Below are positions 20,679 through 32,980 of a stretch of 64,000 bases of DNA, piece after piece. The stretch comes from Emydura subglobosa (lineage: Eukaryota > Chordata > Testudines > Chelidae): positions 3,942,477 to 4,006,476 of the forward strand of contig ML679961.1 in assembly GCA_007922225.1 (NCBI GenBank), read 5' to 3'. Position 1 is the stretch's first letter; every line of letters starts with the position of its first letter. The notes under the pieces are model-generated. The model was not told the DNA's origin. It worked only from the letters and a program-made list of their open reading frames with translations, and searched no databases. The position numbers and the translations under genes were made by a program.

Positions 20679-23148
20679 GTTTGCAGGTTGAGCTAACATC
20701 TAATTCCCCAGGGATTGCCACCTCCACCAGTTTTGGCTAAATCCTAAATATCACCTGGGAGATGAGACTTTGTTACTCCCCCTCCACCCCACCTTGCGTG
20801 TTCTCTATCTTCCCCGTCTTATTTTTTCTTTTTCCCATTCCTCACCTTTTGCCTTCTGTCTAATAAGATTCTGGCTTAGCTGGCTTAGACTGTACATTTT
20901 GCAGCACTGCTGTAAGCCTGCAACCAGAACAAAAAAAGCAGAACGTGATGTCCTTAACAGCCCGATGCTGGTCTGAGTTTGCCAAGTCTCGGATTGGCTG
21001 ATCAGACTGAACAGCAGTGAGGTGGGACGTGAAAGTCAAAGCAGCATTTTCTCTCTCTGCTGTTCTTTTCTCCCTCCTCCTGTGTTGTTTTTTTTTTTCT
21101 GGAAAACATCCCTGAACTTCACCAACCACCGCTGCAACACATTTCACCTAACTTCTCTTTTTCCCCAAAAGGACAAGGCAACCATCTTTAATACCATCTA
21201 AAAGACTGTCAGACTAGGGCCCTTTTCCTTCCAAAAACTCCCTCTAGCTAAAGGGACAGGGAACGCGGGATGTTGTTACAATGAAAGCTTTCCTTAGTGA
21301 TTCACATTTCAAATGCTTTAACTGTTTTTCCCTTTCTGGAATAATAGATTTAAAAGCTACAATTAATGGTGTGTTTGCCATGGTACTAAGCAGGCTGAGA
21401 TCTCTGTATAGCAAGCCTCAAACCTTGTTTAAAACTATTTAATGTTGGACCATTTCAAGGTCATGTTGACACCTTTGACTCTTTGGGCCCAGACATTCCC
21501 TATGAATTAACACAACTTCCCTCTGTCACCCCCAGCTGAAACAATCAGACAATTTCTGAGCGTAGGGGCAAGAGTGTAGCAGGCAAAGCGATTAATACAC
21601 TTGTGCTGTGGCCCCCGGGCATCATGTTCTCTGGGTCCATACCTCTGACAAACAGCTGCTGCTCAGTGTTTTCGGTAATAGGAAAAACAGAGTAATGCTT
21701 TGTGCTTACATTACTCAGAGATTCAATTTCTTCTGGAGAAAAAAAACACACACCACAATTTTGCTGAATAGCTTTAGGCTGAGGTTTTTGAAACATGACT
21801 AGTGATTTTTGGATGCCTTTGTTATTAGCTGCCCAATTTGAACCATCTTAACAGGCCTCATTTTTCAGCAAAAATTGAGGCGCCCGGAATTTCTGATCAC
21901 TTTGGAGGATCTTGTTTCTTGTTCCCGTGAAAACTAATGAACGAGTGGTGATAATTATAAAACCCAATAGCAACATCTCTGCATGCTCACCTAGCAAGTG
22001 AATCTAATAAACTCCGTCTCTGTTAACAGAGTGGGGTATTGCTAAAAACCGCAGATGTCCTTTTATTAATGAAGAAAAACCCCTGACATGCTTTTAATCA
22101 AGGGGAAACCAATTATCATTTAGTCAGACGAATCAGCTGGCATTCCTCCCCATCTCCGTCTCTCTCTGCAGTTAATGAAAATATAATGCATGTTGAAGTC
22201 ATCAGCAACAAATTTGTTTTTGAATTGCACATTGTACCAAGCTCAGCTTTAATACCATCTTCCTGGGAAATGACAGGCAGAAATAAATGTCCTTCAGGAT
22301 GATTTATACCCTGGATTAGGTGCAGGTTGTAAAAATACACTAAGTTTAAATCACTGTCAACCTTGAAACAACAGCAGAGAAGGTGATGACCCCAGTTAAA
22401 AAGAAAACAAAACTATGTTTCTCAACAGATTCAGCTGTGCGCTGTCTTTAAAAATAAAGATCTGTGCCTTTAATGTCATTTGTCTTTAAATTGAATTGGG
22501 AGTGGGGACAGAGTGTGCGTTTGGTGCAAGGTGTATTATTAATACATAGCCATTATACTGTTGTTAGCTGGAAATTATAGCGAAATTAGGAGACAGTGTT
22601 AGAACAGTTTGGCATTTTTTAATGTAGCCACTTGGAGATTAAACTCCCCCTCCCCAGTCTTTTGGAGCCAGTTGTCAGCCTATCGCTGTCTACTTGAAGC
22701 TGGTAGGAACTCTGTTTCTGTGTTCTAAATATCTAATAGTCCAACTGCAATGGATGGGTTTACAAGAATTCTTGGGGTGGGTGGGGGGGTTCTGCTAGAA
22801 AACTTATACCTGAATTTTTCATTCCTGACCATTCAGTGTGTGCCTACATACGATCCGACTCCACCACTGTTAAGGGCCAGCTGTGCCACTTTTAGGTTGA
22901 GTAATACCTTATTGCAGGAGTGGCCCTATTTAGCTTGATATTCACAGTTATTGCGCACCCAGACCTGCAGTTGAAGTTGATGGCAGCTGCTTTGAAAACC
23001 AGACCCCAGCTGTCTCAAGTGGGTGAACCAGAAAGTGAAGGATCCCTAATTATTAGGCTCTTGAAAAATTTGACCAAAGCTTGCACTCGAACCCATGTCT
23101 CCTAGCCTGCAGCCCTGGGCCCTATTCAGGGATGTGATAATTTATTTG
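20679..23148. other. No gene recognised
   Basis: A short retroviral leader may continue to about 20750. 21795-21905 resembles one side of another dispersed palindromic repeat (ACTAGTGATTTTTGGATGCC start). 22000-22620 is AT-rich with several TAAT and CAGCTG-type motifs and could be regulatory. No domain-bearing frame was seen. Confidence 0.35.
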
Positions 23149-23230
23149 AGGTTAGTCCTGGCTTTGAGCAGGGGGCTGGACTAGATGACCTCCTGAGGTC
23201 CCTTCCAATTCAAATCTTCTATGATTCTAT
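23149..23230 (+). repeat. CR1 LINE 3' end fragment
   Basis: GACTAGATGACCTCCTGAGG followed by TCCCTTCCAATTC and ending ATGATTCTAT, the plus-strand CR1 3' terminus. Confidence 0.9.
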
Positions 23231-24949
23231 CCCCTTGGCTGTGCTTTCTCCCCGTGACCCTAGAAATTATCGGGTGGGTTATGAGTATTAATACCTCCTG
23301 TTTGTACTTGTGAATTGATTTTTGTAACTTGCCTGACTGTCTGGAGAAATCTCTTCTCTTCATAATCCAGTGTCTCTGGCCATAGCCCATCATTGTGAAT
23401 GCAAGAGAGGTACTCTCATAAGCTGCTTTCCATGGTCAGTCAAAGTGGAACAATCAGAGACCAGTTGCTATGGAAATGTAGTGTCCCTTCAAACACAGGG
23501 GATTTATTTAATTAAAAGGTTTTTTCTTACAAAATTGGGTATAATAAGAGAGTCATTACTATCTTTCCTGGCAACTTCAGATTAATATCATTTTGCAAGT
23601 TTCATTAATTTTATCAGCATCAGAAGAGGGACAGCCTGAATATGTTCCACAAACTCTCTGCAAGTTAAACTTTTCCAATTAAAAAATAATAATTCTCTTT
23701 TCTTAGAAAAAACAAATTCCTCTTTAAATCCTGCTCTCCTAGCCAGCTCAATGTCCTGGTGATGGCATGGTAACATGTTGTGATGGGGACGCATATATAA
23801 AAAGTAAGCTCTATGTGGTTCTAAAAGTGTGAATGAGGCATAGATCTCCCCAAAAGGGTTTCATCATGAGGATGAGAATTCTTCTCAGAGAGAAGTTTTC
23901 AAGGTAAGGAACGCCTCATACCACCCCACAAAAATATGCGCTTGGCCTGGCTAAGACTGCAAAAGCCCTTATTTGCACATGTGAACATGCACTTCCATGT
24001 GCAAATCCAGGTACGACACAATACATTGTCATTCTCTGTTTGTAATGACCTCGTTTGGGCATGTGTGCGCAATTCCACATTTGCATGTACACAAGGAAGG
24101 TGGGGGCGAGTTGCAGTCACAATGGGGGAATGTGCATTTTTATGATGGCAGCTGCTCAAGCCTCTTTTGAAAAGGAGGTCCTGAGTGTCTGAAGAACAAG
24201 CATGTTCACGTCGTAGGAGCAGACTGCAGGGTTCAGCAAGTACTTGCACCATCAAAATACACCACCAATAATTGGAATAGAAGAGAAACAGCCTGAGATA
24301 CCTCTGGCTTGGGTACTCAGATCTTAAAGGCGATGTCTCAGGCTCCACTCATACAAGGTTTCAGTCATTGTTTGGCCGGTGATCCTCCCATCGGCATGGG
24401 GCTTTGGTCACTCAGGCACCTGCCATGATAACTGACAATATTGTAGCACATCTTAGATCACCATTTGAAAATGAAGGTTTGGATACTGGCCATCGCAATG
24501 GAGGTCACCCAGGTGAGTGCAAATCAAGGAAGTGATGTAGCTGTGGGAAGTGCGGTCAGTGAGGGCGGGGTATGCCCGTTGTCTAGCGTTATCCTGAATC
24601 TCTTCGCACAGAAGTCAATGAGGGCTTTACCTCTGGCTCTAATGGGAGAAGAGTCAGGCCAATGATGAATGCTTTTGAAAACGTTATCTTAGATCATGGG
24701 AAAATTTTGAAGGTTCAGTGGCAAGTGACTCTGCATGAGACTCTAATGTGATCCACTATGATTTAACTATCCATAAAAATCAGTGAGTAGCACAGTCACT
24801 GAAGCCTGGAAAAAACTGACAGGAGACCGTGCTTTCCACTACCTGCAATAAGCATCAGTGATTTGACATTGCCATGGAGAATTGTGTTAATGTGCGTGAA
24901 GCAGTGACACAGTCCTCCTGGCTGTTCCAAAAGTGAGCATTTAACTTCG
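23231..24949. other. No gene recognised
   Basis: Non-coding. A small perfect stem TTTGCACATG / CATGTGCAAA occurs within 23970-24008. The minus-strand 149-codon frame (23899-24348) has no family motif. Confidence 0.4.
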
Positions 24950-25517
24950 TGTCACAGGGTGACCGACCTTTAAGGGGAGATGGATCCAGCCCCATCTGTG
25001 ACACTTAGCTCGCCTCCCCAAGTGGAGAAAAGGGTCAGTCACATGAGTCGGGGCATGTGACTAAATTGGTCTTGTGGGACTGAGATAAAAGAGGGGCCTG
25101 CGGAGAGCTAAGAGGAAGAAGGGAGACTAGTTAAGATTCCCTGGGTGTTGCTGCTTGGAAGTGAGCAGAGAGAGATACAGAGGAGTACTGGAGAGGTGAG
25201 AGCCAAGCCCAGCAGACAGGCTGAAGAGTGCCTGAAGTTTGAAGAGGGAGAGAATACCGATCCTCAGGCAGGATGGGCTGGACCAGCTTGAGACTGGGAG
25301 TGGGAGACTTCTGGATGTGTTTTGTACTTGGTTATGGTAGTATTTGGACCCAGCAGAGAAGGAGATCGACATGCATACAGAGGGAGCTGATGGAAACACA
25401 GCTCTGTGCTGTGGTCGCCTTTTTTTTTCTTCCAACAAAACTCCAACGAACACAAAAGTGAGGCTCTGTACTGGGGAGGTGGGAGGGCTCAAACAGTTAA
25501 AGGGACATGGCATCACA
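24950..25517 (-). repeat. LTR of the Gypsy-like element
   Basis: On the plus strand it reads TGTCACAGGG...GGCATCACA, so on the minus strand it is TGTGATG...CTGTGACA (568 bp). It lies about 130 bp past the integrase end of the minus-strand pol remnant, where the 3' LTR should be. The minus-strand sequence just before it (AAAGCAGGGTGGCGGAT) could be a degraded polypurine tract. A plus-strand GATAAAAG at about 25084 resembles a TATA box and leaves some doubt about orientation. Confidence 0.6.
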
Positions 25518-25619
25518 ATCCGCCACCCTGCTTTAAAAATGTTTTCCAAACACATCTACATGATCATTTGCATGGCTAACATGAAACACAATATAACCTA
25601 ACTAAAAGTTGCAGGTGGA

Positions 25620-27175
25620 CTTCCTCAGACTGGCCAAGTGCAAGAGATTATTCTGCCCTGGAATAGCAATTCACTAACTAAGCAATTTGTAAGTTCAGGC
25701 GCACAACTGGTTTTTGCACTCTCTCGGGTGGTGATGAGGTGTGGCATGTCTTGAACAAGAGGAACAGTCAGTGGTAAGGAATCGGCTGGATCTGGTACAG
25801 AGTAAACTAGATCTGGTAACAACATTTCTCCCAACAAGTCATCGAAATTAGGAATTGTAACGAAAGGAGGATTCATTGGAGACACAGAAAGTCCTTCTGG
25901 AACCAACTTGGACTCCAGTACTGGGTGAGGCTACAACCAGTTCATATGTCGTTTCCACAAAATACCACTGGATGGTTTTACCACAAACAAAATGGACCGA
26001 GTGCATTTTACATGATCTCCAGATACCCATTTCGCACCACAACCATAGGTGCGAGTCCACACTAAGTCTCCTGCTTGAAAAGAATAGAGATGAGTCTCAA
26101 GCTGATCAGTTTGCTTCGCTTTGGATATGGCTACATGCAAGCCAATATCAGGATGTAGTGGTCCCAGCAGGTACACAAAGATCACTTCAAGAACAGAGAT
26201 GCAGGTGACCCCTAGGTCACATGGTGGTTTCCTGTAGATGAGCAAGAAATTGTGCAGTTTCTTCTGATGACTCAAAATAGACTTGTTAGCTTTTAAAGGC
26301 ATGCTTAAGAGTCTGTACAAAGTGTTCTGCTTGTCCGTTTGTAGCAAGATGGGATGGAGCAGAACATATATGCTGAATCCTGTTTGAAGTTAGGAACCTC
26401 TGAAATTCTTCAGAAGAGAACTGAGGTCCATTGTCACTCACCAACTGTAATGGTAGACCAGATTGGTTAAATAATGTATGAAGATGTCCAATGATCTTAG
26501 TAGCTGGAGTAGAAGTCACTCTGAAAACTTCTTGCCATTTTGAATGTGCGTTGACTATGACCAAAGACATATAACCTTCTAATGATTCAGTAAACCTATG
26601 TGAATGTGTGTCCCAGGAGTCCGAGGCCATGACCAAGGGTGTAGATGACTTGGGCCAGGATCATTCTGAATTTGCTGACATGTAATAGCACTTCACCTTC
26701 CTCTCAACGACGTTGCTGATCCCTGGCCACCAGACATGACGCCAAGCTATAGCCTTCATCCATACAATGCCAAAATGGCCTTTGCGCAAAGCTTCCAAAA
26801 CCGGAGATTGAAGTGATTTCAGAAAGATCACCTGCATGCCCCTTCGAATGCAATCGTGGTTCACACTTAATTCATGTTGACATAACACAAACTGTGTAAA
26901 CTGGGGATTATTATGATCCAACACTGTACCTTGTGGTACCATTCACTTCCCAAGAGAAAGAACGTTGTCCTCAGTGGGTTTTTTTTATGTCTGTGCTAAC
27001 GTTGGGAAACTTATCCATCAAATTGAGTTACAGCACTTTGTCTGAAGTTTCTTTGGGTTGGCGGGAGTTTGAGCATGGGAGGCACAACAGCCCATCAGCA
27101 CTGCAGTCCTGAGCCTCTTTGCGGAACTGAATAGTACAGGAATGAGCTAAAAGTAGCAATGCCCATCTCTTCCTA
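25620..27175 (-). pseudogene. Gypsy-like retrotransposon pol remnant (RNase H end and integrase)
   Basis: Reading down the minus strand: RWALLLLAHSCTIQFRK and SADGLLCLP (end of RNase H and linker, about 27175-27020), then an integrase zinc domain (KGHFGIVWMK, WWPGISN, about 26942-26680) in which the last Cys of the HHCC set is replaced (KCYYM). The catalytic core follows (26636-26290): EGYMSLVIVNAHSKW, VSDNGPQFSSEEF, NGQAEHFVQTLKHAF. The residue at the first catalytic aspartate is Asn; the second Asp and the Glu are present. The C-terminal domain (GAKWVSGDHVKCT) lies at about 26080-25990 and tails out near 25620. Frameshifts and stops separate the blocks. No chromodomain was seen. Confidence 0.85.
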
Positions 27176-27289
27176 CAAGCAGCAGCTAATGATGGAACTC
27201 AATGTTTCAGGCCAAAATTTGGAAATAACAGGTGTGATGGGTCGGCAAGTAAAGGATCAGCAAGGCAAAATGTCTACCCAACAGATAGG

Positions 27290-27385
27290 TATGGAACTTC
27301 CAAATTCCAAAGAAGAGAATACTGGGCTAGGTGGACCATTGGTCTGACTCAGTGTGGCCTTTCTTATGTTCCTGAATTGTGGACA
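27290..27385 (+). repeat. CR1-type LINE 3' end fragment (second subtype)
   Basis: GGGCTAGGTGGACCATTGGT followed by CTGACTCAGTGTGGCC and TTCTTATGTTCCTG matches the CR1 subfamily tail ending in TCTTATGTTC. It abuts, in opposite orientation, the 3' end of the larger CR1. Confidence 0.7.
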
Positions 27386-29294
27386 CTAGAAATGGATCCT
27401 GGATTCCAGCAGTGGCTGCACCATTGCCAAATGCAGAGGTAACTTACTTGAGACTCCCCTGTTTATGAGTCCTAAAATCACATTAACTCCTTGGGTCACA
27501 GCATCACACTGGGAGCTCATGTTCAGCTGATTATCCACTATGACTCTAAAATCTTTTTCAGAGTCCTTGTTTCCCAGGATGGAGTCCCCTCATCTTACAG
27601 GTATGGCTTACATTCTTTGTTCCTAGGTGTATATATTTTTATTTAGCTGTGTAAGGAGTTCCTCTGCCGCAGCCCCTCTGCTTTGGTTCCCCTCTGGCCA
27701 ACAAAGGACTTGAAGACCCTTTGGCTTGCAGTCACCAATGCTTTTATTTACAAGGTGCATGTGAATTCTCACCACGTAACGGAGCCTTGCTTCAGCCAGT
27801 AGGCTCAGGGGCTGTTCAGGCAAAGCCTCTGCACTCCCTTCCCCTCTCTCTCTGCCCTCCTCTTTACTTCTGGGCCTACAAAGAAACCTTGCTGAGTCAG
27901 CAGGGCAGCTGCTACCCCTCAGCTGTAGAGACTGGAGTGATAGGGAGCTGGCCAGGGGTCACCCCCCAGCACCCTGTTACAAGCTGTTTTAAAATGCATA
28001 TTGTTTGCTGGCACCCAGTTTACCAAGCAATCCAGATCGCTCTGTATCCGTGACCTGTCTTCTTCATTATTTACCTCTCCTCCATTTTTATGTCATCTGC
28101 AAACTCTACCAGTGATGATATCACGTTCTCTACAAGATCATTGATAAAAATGTTAAATAGTATAGGGCGAAGAACCGGTCCAAGTGGGACTACACGGGAA
28201 CAGATCTGCTTGATAATGATTCCCTGTTTATAGTTACATTTTAAGACTGATCAGTTAGCCAGTTTTTAATCCATTTAATGTGCGCCATAGCAACTGAATA
28301 TCATTTTAGTTTTTTAATCAGAATGTTGTGCAGAACCAAGTCAAACGGCTTAGAGAAGGCTAACTGCATTGTGTCAACACTGTTAGCTTTATCAACCAAA
28401 CTTGTAATCTCATTTAAAAATATCAAGTTAGTTTGACAGGCTCTATTTTCCATAAACTGTAGATGATTGGCAGTAATTGTATTACCCTTCTTTAATTCTT
28501 TATTAATCGAGTCCCTTAAGAGCTGCTCCATTATTGTGCCAGGGGTTGATGTCAGACTGACAGGCCTATAATTACCCGGGTCATCCCATTTACCCTTTTA
28601 AAATATTGGCATAACATTAGCTTTCTTCCAGTCTTCTGGAACTTTGCCAATATTCCAAGACTTATTGAAAATCAACATTAATTGTCCAGTGAGAGGCTCA
28701 GCAAACTTTTACAAAGTCTTCAGTGCAAGGTTTCCTGGATCTTCTGATTTTAAAATATCTAATTTTAGTAGCTGCGATTTAACATCCTCCAGAAGTTCTA
28801 GTGGAATGGAAAGAATTTTATCATCGCCATCTGTTGAGATTATATCATCTGCTCTTTCCCCAGATATTGAACAGAAATATTTATTGAACACTTCTGCCTT
28901 TTCTGCATTATTTATTGATAATTCTACCATTTCCCTCCAGTAATGGACCAATGTCAGGATTCATTTTGTTCCAATATATTTAAAAAACTCATTCCTATTG
29001 TCCTTAACTCTGTGGGCCATAGATTTCTCCTGGTGTCCCTTTTCTTGCTTTACAAATTTCAACAGTTCCTAACTTCTGATTTATATTATTGCTATCAACC
29101 TTCCCTTTCTTCCATTGTTTTTTACAGCAGCCTTTACTTCCTGTCCAAACCAGGTCTTTTTATTTTAACCAGGACGGTCTTCTTCCTCAGCAGTAGGAGC
29201 GTGGCTTTTGGGGCATCTAGTGGAGTGTTCTTGAACAATTCCCAATTACCATTCAGGTTTTTCTGATTACATTCTTTTCTCACAGCTGATTTGG
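27386..29294 (-). pseudogene. CR1-clade LINE ORF2 (reverse transcriptase), interrupted by an LTR
   Basis: Minus-strand translation from about 29290 downward: GNWELFKNTPLDAPKATLLL, VKDNRNEFFKYI, NAEKAEVFNKYFCSISG (28860s), IPLELLEDVKSQLLKLDILK, EDWKKANVMPIF, PGNYRPVSLTSTPGTIMEQL, TANHLQFMENRACQTNLIFL, FSKPFDLVLHNILIKKLK, VVPLGPVLRPILFNIFINDL and the catalytic VEFADDIKM (about 28110). After RIQSDLDCLVNWVPANNMHF (about 27990-28050) it is cut by the LTR at 27650-27981 and resumes with HLGTKN, EKDFRVIVDNQLNMSSQCDA and GVNVILGLINRGVSS, ending LPLHLAMVQPLLESR near 27390. The endonuclease is absent (5' truncation). Few frameshifts separate readable blocks. Confidence 0.9.
27650..27981 (-). repeat. 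Solo LTR inserted in CR1, target duplication AGCTG
   Basis: Plus-strand termini are TGTAAGGAG and CTGTTACA, so the element is TG...CA in both readings (332 bp). AGCTG flanks it at 27645-27649 and 27982-27986. On the minus strand AATAAA (TTTATT at 27743-27748) sits about 95 bp from the 3' end. No internal sequence remains. Confidence 0.9.
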
Positions 29295-30202
29295 CTCCTG
29301 ATCAGTGGGGGAGTGAAGCACGGTGACGGTCGATTGTTTTGCTTACATTTGAGAAGGATGAGGAGCGGAGGGAGCTAAGTGGAGGAAAGGCAGCAGAGAA
29401 GGCAGGCCCCTCTTGCAAGGCAAAAGCCACAGGTCAGACTCCAAGGGGAGACAGCCCAGAACTAGGGCCTGGAGGAGGCTGAGGGCAGAAGAGCAAGGTG
29501 AGGTCCATCAAAGGGAAGGTCCTGGGGACTCAGAAAGCAAGGTAGGTTCCTGAGTTAGGGCCTGCAAAGATCAGGAAGCCTAAGGGAAGCTGCCAGAGCG
29601 CTGCAGGGAGAAAAGGCAGTGGGAGGAAACAGTCAAAGGGGTCAAGAAGTAGAGAACGTCACAGGAGCTGAAGAGGGGCAGAAGAAGTATTAGCCGGGGT
29701 ATTCGCTTTGGACCTATAGTAACTTCTGTTGCCCTGGAAGGGGTTTGAACTTTGATGTGACTTGGCTGGAGGGACAGGCCACAGACGACCCCGAGAGAAA
29801 CGAGGCAACGCGGGGCCAGGGAAACATCCACCAGAGGGTGCCGGAGATGAGGACCCCTTGCAGCATTGCACCCTGACATCAGCGGGCACTCCGACCGTGA
29901 GTAGGATTGGTTCACCCCCTCCCCCCCACGCTGTGGGTAATGACATGTTAACTGAGCAGAGAGGTGCATGGTAAACTTTAAAGCCAGCAGCAGCAATCCA
30001 CTGTACTGGGCGCTCGTTTGAATGTTCTGGACTTAAGTGCACTGTTCATAGATCACTGCATGAAATATGGTGGGAGTCTAGCGGAGCGTGCCCAGGTCAG
30101 GACCTTGTCCTGGGACCGTGTTTGGAGCAGAAGTCCTCTGTGGTATTCAGAACCCACCCTGGAGCTGATGGAGGTTGGGCAAAGAGATGATTGTTGATAG
30201 GG
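29295..30202. other. No gene recognised
   Basis: Purine-rich, GC-rich sequence (29300-29960) that could be an old LTR or leader, but no termini were found. Minus-strand frames at 29580-30042 carry no family signature. Confidence 0.35.
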
Positions 30203-30258
30203 TCCTACCAAATTCACGGCTGTGAAAACCATGTCATGCACCGTGAAATCAGACCTCC
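30203..30258. repeat. Fragment of a dispersed repeat
   Basis: GGGTCCTACCAAATTCACGG, CTGTGAAAACCATGTCATGC and ACCGTGAAATC resemble a dispersed reptile repeat I know only by its GGGCCCTACCAAATTCACG start. Confidence 0.4.
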
Positions 30259-30339
30259 CCCATGAGATCTAGCTACTGGGGGGAGAGGGAGATAGGGGGC
30301 ACCCAGCCAGGGGCTCTTACCGTGCCCCGAGCTCCGGCT

Positions 30340-30480
30340 GCTAGTCCTCGCTTTCTGAGCAGTCCTGCGTTCTTAAAGATCTGAGCACCATGCATCTTCC
30401 GGGGCCAGCCTGCGCTGATGTCATGGATCCCTACCCATGGTGCACTGCCCTGTGCATCACCATAAGCGCTCCTGGTGGGT
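30340..30480 (-). pseudogene. PIF/Harbinger transposase fragment
   Basis: The minus strand reads AYGDAQGSAPWVGIHDISAG then WPRKMHGAQIFKNAGLLRK. This aligns with the DIYVGWSGKVHDARVFRNSG block of the transposase at 17.3 kb, with the HDA position changed to HGA. Only this short block survives, and no TIRs were found around it. It is a different, older or more diverged Harbinger copy. Confidence 0.7.
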
Positions 30481-30488
30481 ACGTGCAC

Positions 30489-32980
30489 TGCTCAGTGAGC
30501 AGTCAAGTTCGCATGTGCACAAGCAATGTGCTCACTGCGGTGGCTGTGTGCCAACGTAATGTGCGTCGAGCAAAATGTGCAGTGCAGACCGGCCGGGCTG
30601 GAACTACTGGTGCGGGGGGGAGGGGTGCAGTAGCACCCCTTGGCTTGAAGTGGCTTCCATTATATACAGGGTTTACAGTTTGGTTCAATGGCTCTCAGCG
30701 TCCCCACTATACACGTTGTTCCAGCCCCCCTGGTGTAGATATGGCCAGATGGATAACCCTGAGACAGCATTTGAAGGGCAGGCTTCAGAGGAGCCCTCGA
30801 AACCAGAAGCACCTTTTGTTTGTTTGGGACTGTTTGTTAAGGACTCTTTTGAATGAGGGTTTATAATAAAGCAGCCACAAGGACAGTATAATTAAGTCAA
30901 GCCTCAAGAGTGCCTGGAGTGGGTTATTTGCTTCCAGAGAAGGGAAACAGAGGATGTTAGCAGGGGGAAAAAGCATGAGAAAAAGGTAACCATAACCGCT
31001 CTAACTGTAGTTATAGCTGACGGATTAGAGAAATGAGTCTTTTCAAGAGGAGCTGCGTCACCCAAACTGGAGTATGCTCGGCTCCCAGGCCTGTATTTTT
31101 ACATGATGCTGAGGGTGCCTTTTGCTGAAGAAGGCGCGCACACTGCACAGAACGGGTTCTCAGGAGGATGAAAGCAGGCAGAGGGGGACGGGTAGTGCTG
31201 AGGTTTGGGGTGCCATGAGCTACTGGTGTCTGCTGAGCTGGGGCGGTCAGATCCCGGTAAGGCAGTGTGCGAGGCAGCTCTTCTCAAGACGGGGATGTGG
31301 TAGATGACAGTATAACAGATGCAATGAATATTAATATCCCCACTTAATGATTTTTGTTTTCCCATGGCACTTTCAGAAATTGTCTTAAATTAATTTTTAA
31401 AATGACTGTTCCTGGTTGCCTTTTAGCAGTTTTTGCACAGCATTAAGCCAGTTTACCCTGACGGACTAGTGCTTTTAGGAATGCTAATATGTAACTAATC
31501 ACATAAATTCAAAATGAAACACTGTCTTCTTCCTCTCGTTATTATTTTAGCAATCAAGTCTTCACTGCACAGTCTCCAAGAATGGGTGATATTTTTTTCA
31601 TTCACATGCAGCACTGCCCAATTGCCGGACACAGTCTTTGAATAAAGAGTGGTTTGCTAGCTGTTTTTTTTTTTTTGCTGTGTACATGCATCATTCCAAG
31701 CCGAGGGAAAAGCACCTCAAGCATGGCTCTCTGTGAAATCAACAGGATTTTGTGCAAAGGGCTTAATGCACTGCCCAGTGAAGCAAATGGGCATGTCTTC
31801 CATAGACTTCAGTGAAGTGTGGGTCTGGCCTCAAGAAAGGAAGGGGCAGACCCATAACAGCGACGAGGACATGGTATAGGAAGACAAGGGGACATCCCAT
31901 ACTGGGTGTGGCTTAATGCAGTTATGTTCCTATGGGTTATAATATTTTTTCCTCTCCCCTTCGAAAACTCTTCCCTCCTGGGCTGAACAGATTTCAGTGT
32001 ATACCCAACTAAACGCTTTCTAACTGTTGTGCTCAGTCAGAAGAACTTAGGCATGTTATCAGAAATTTTTTATCACCATTTGTATGCAGGACGACTGCCA
32101 AAGTGTAAATGTGTCAAGTCTATAGTGTCATGTCACAAATTAAAGTGCTATAGAAGCATGATTAGCTAATTGCAGTTAATTACTTTGAAAACATAACACC
32201 CAGTCCAAACAGAAAGTATCATAAAGAAATGATTTTTGCCACTTTGTGTCTGACATGGTAACAGGGACATGATTATTTTCCTAGGACTAATTCTTTGTTT
32301 GCTTAACAGGCTGATACCTGCTGATAAGATGGCTTTACTTTCAACTGATAAATTATCTTAATTAACTTTAATTGTTTGCAGACCATTTTATGCAAATTGA
32401 GACATTTAAGGAATAGAAGCCGAGAGATTTAGCTGAAGTTTGGAAGGAATCGAGGGAGCAGTAAACTCTGCTTACATCTGTGTTCTTCCTTCTCTTGAAA
32501 ATAAGAATGTGCATCCTAAGGTCTAAAATGCAAAAGATTACTGCACTGAGCCATGGCCTCAGAACATACAGTTTTCACTGCATACAGCGGAGGAGAGTGA
32601 ATGAAAATATCTGGGTGTTCATTTTGTGTTCTTGCCAAATTTCTCTTTAGAAAGATCATTGGTTTCTTTTAAGCAAAACTGTGCAGTGGCAGTAAAATTA
32701 CTCACATGAGCCAATAAAAGGCCCATGCAACAGGGCAGTGTTTCTTTGCAACTTTGCATTATGCCACAGACTTTGTTAAATCCCTGTTGTCATTTTAATG
32801 TTGTTTGGTTAGTGAGAACGAATATGCCTCTATCCCAACACTTGTTTTCATCCCTAATAGGAATCAAAAATCAAAATATCAATTTATTTCATAGAATGGA
32901 AGGTTCTGAAAAATTTCAGTTTGGAAGTATCAAAATGTTTGGAGCTAATTCAACTTTAAACAGTATCTGCATAAGGTGCC
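30489..32980. other. No gene recognised; possible conserved non-coding DNA
   Basis: 30489-31310 is GC-rich without a domain-bearing frame. 31380-32420 is AT-rich and repeat-poor. Within 32150-32420 there are several TAATTA/TTAATT motifs, an octamer-like ATGCAAAT (about 32389-32396) and CTTTGTTTG, a texture seen in developmental enhancers. This is suggestive only. Confidence 0.3.

Noticed and set aside
25080..25095. Plus-strand TATA-like GATAAAAG in the Gypsy LTR
   Set aside because: It would imply the opposite LTR orientation, but the adjacent pol remnant is on the minus strand; kept only as a doubt in the feature entry.
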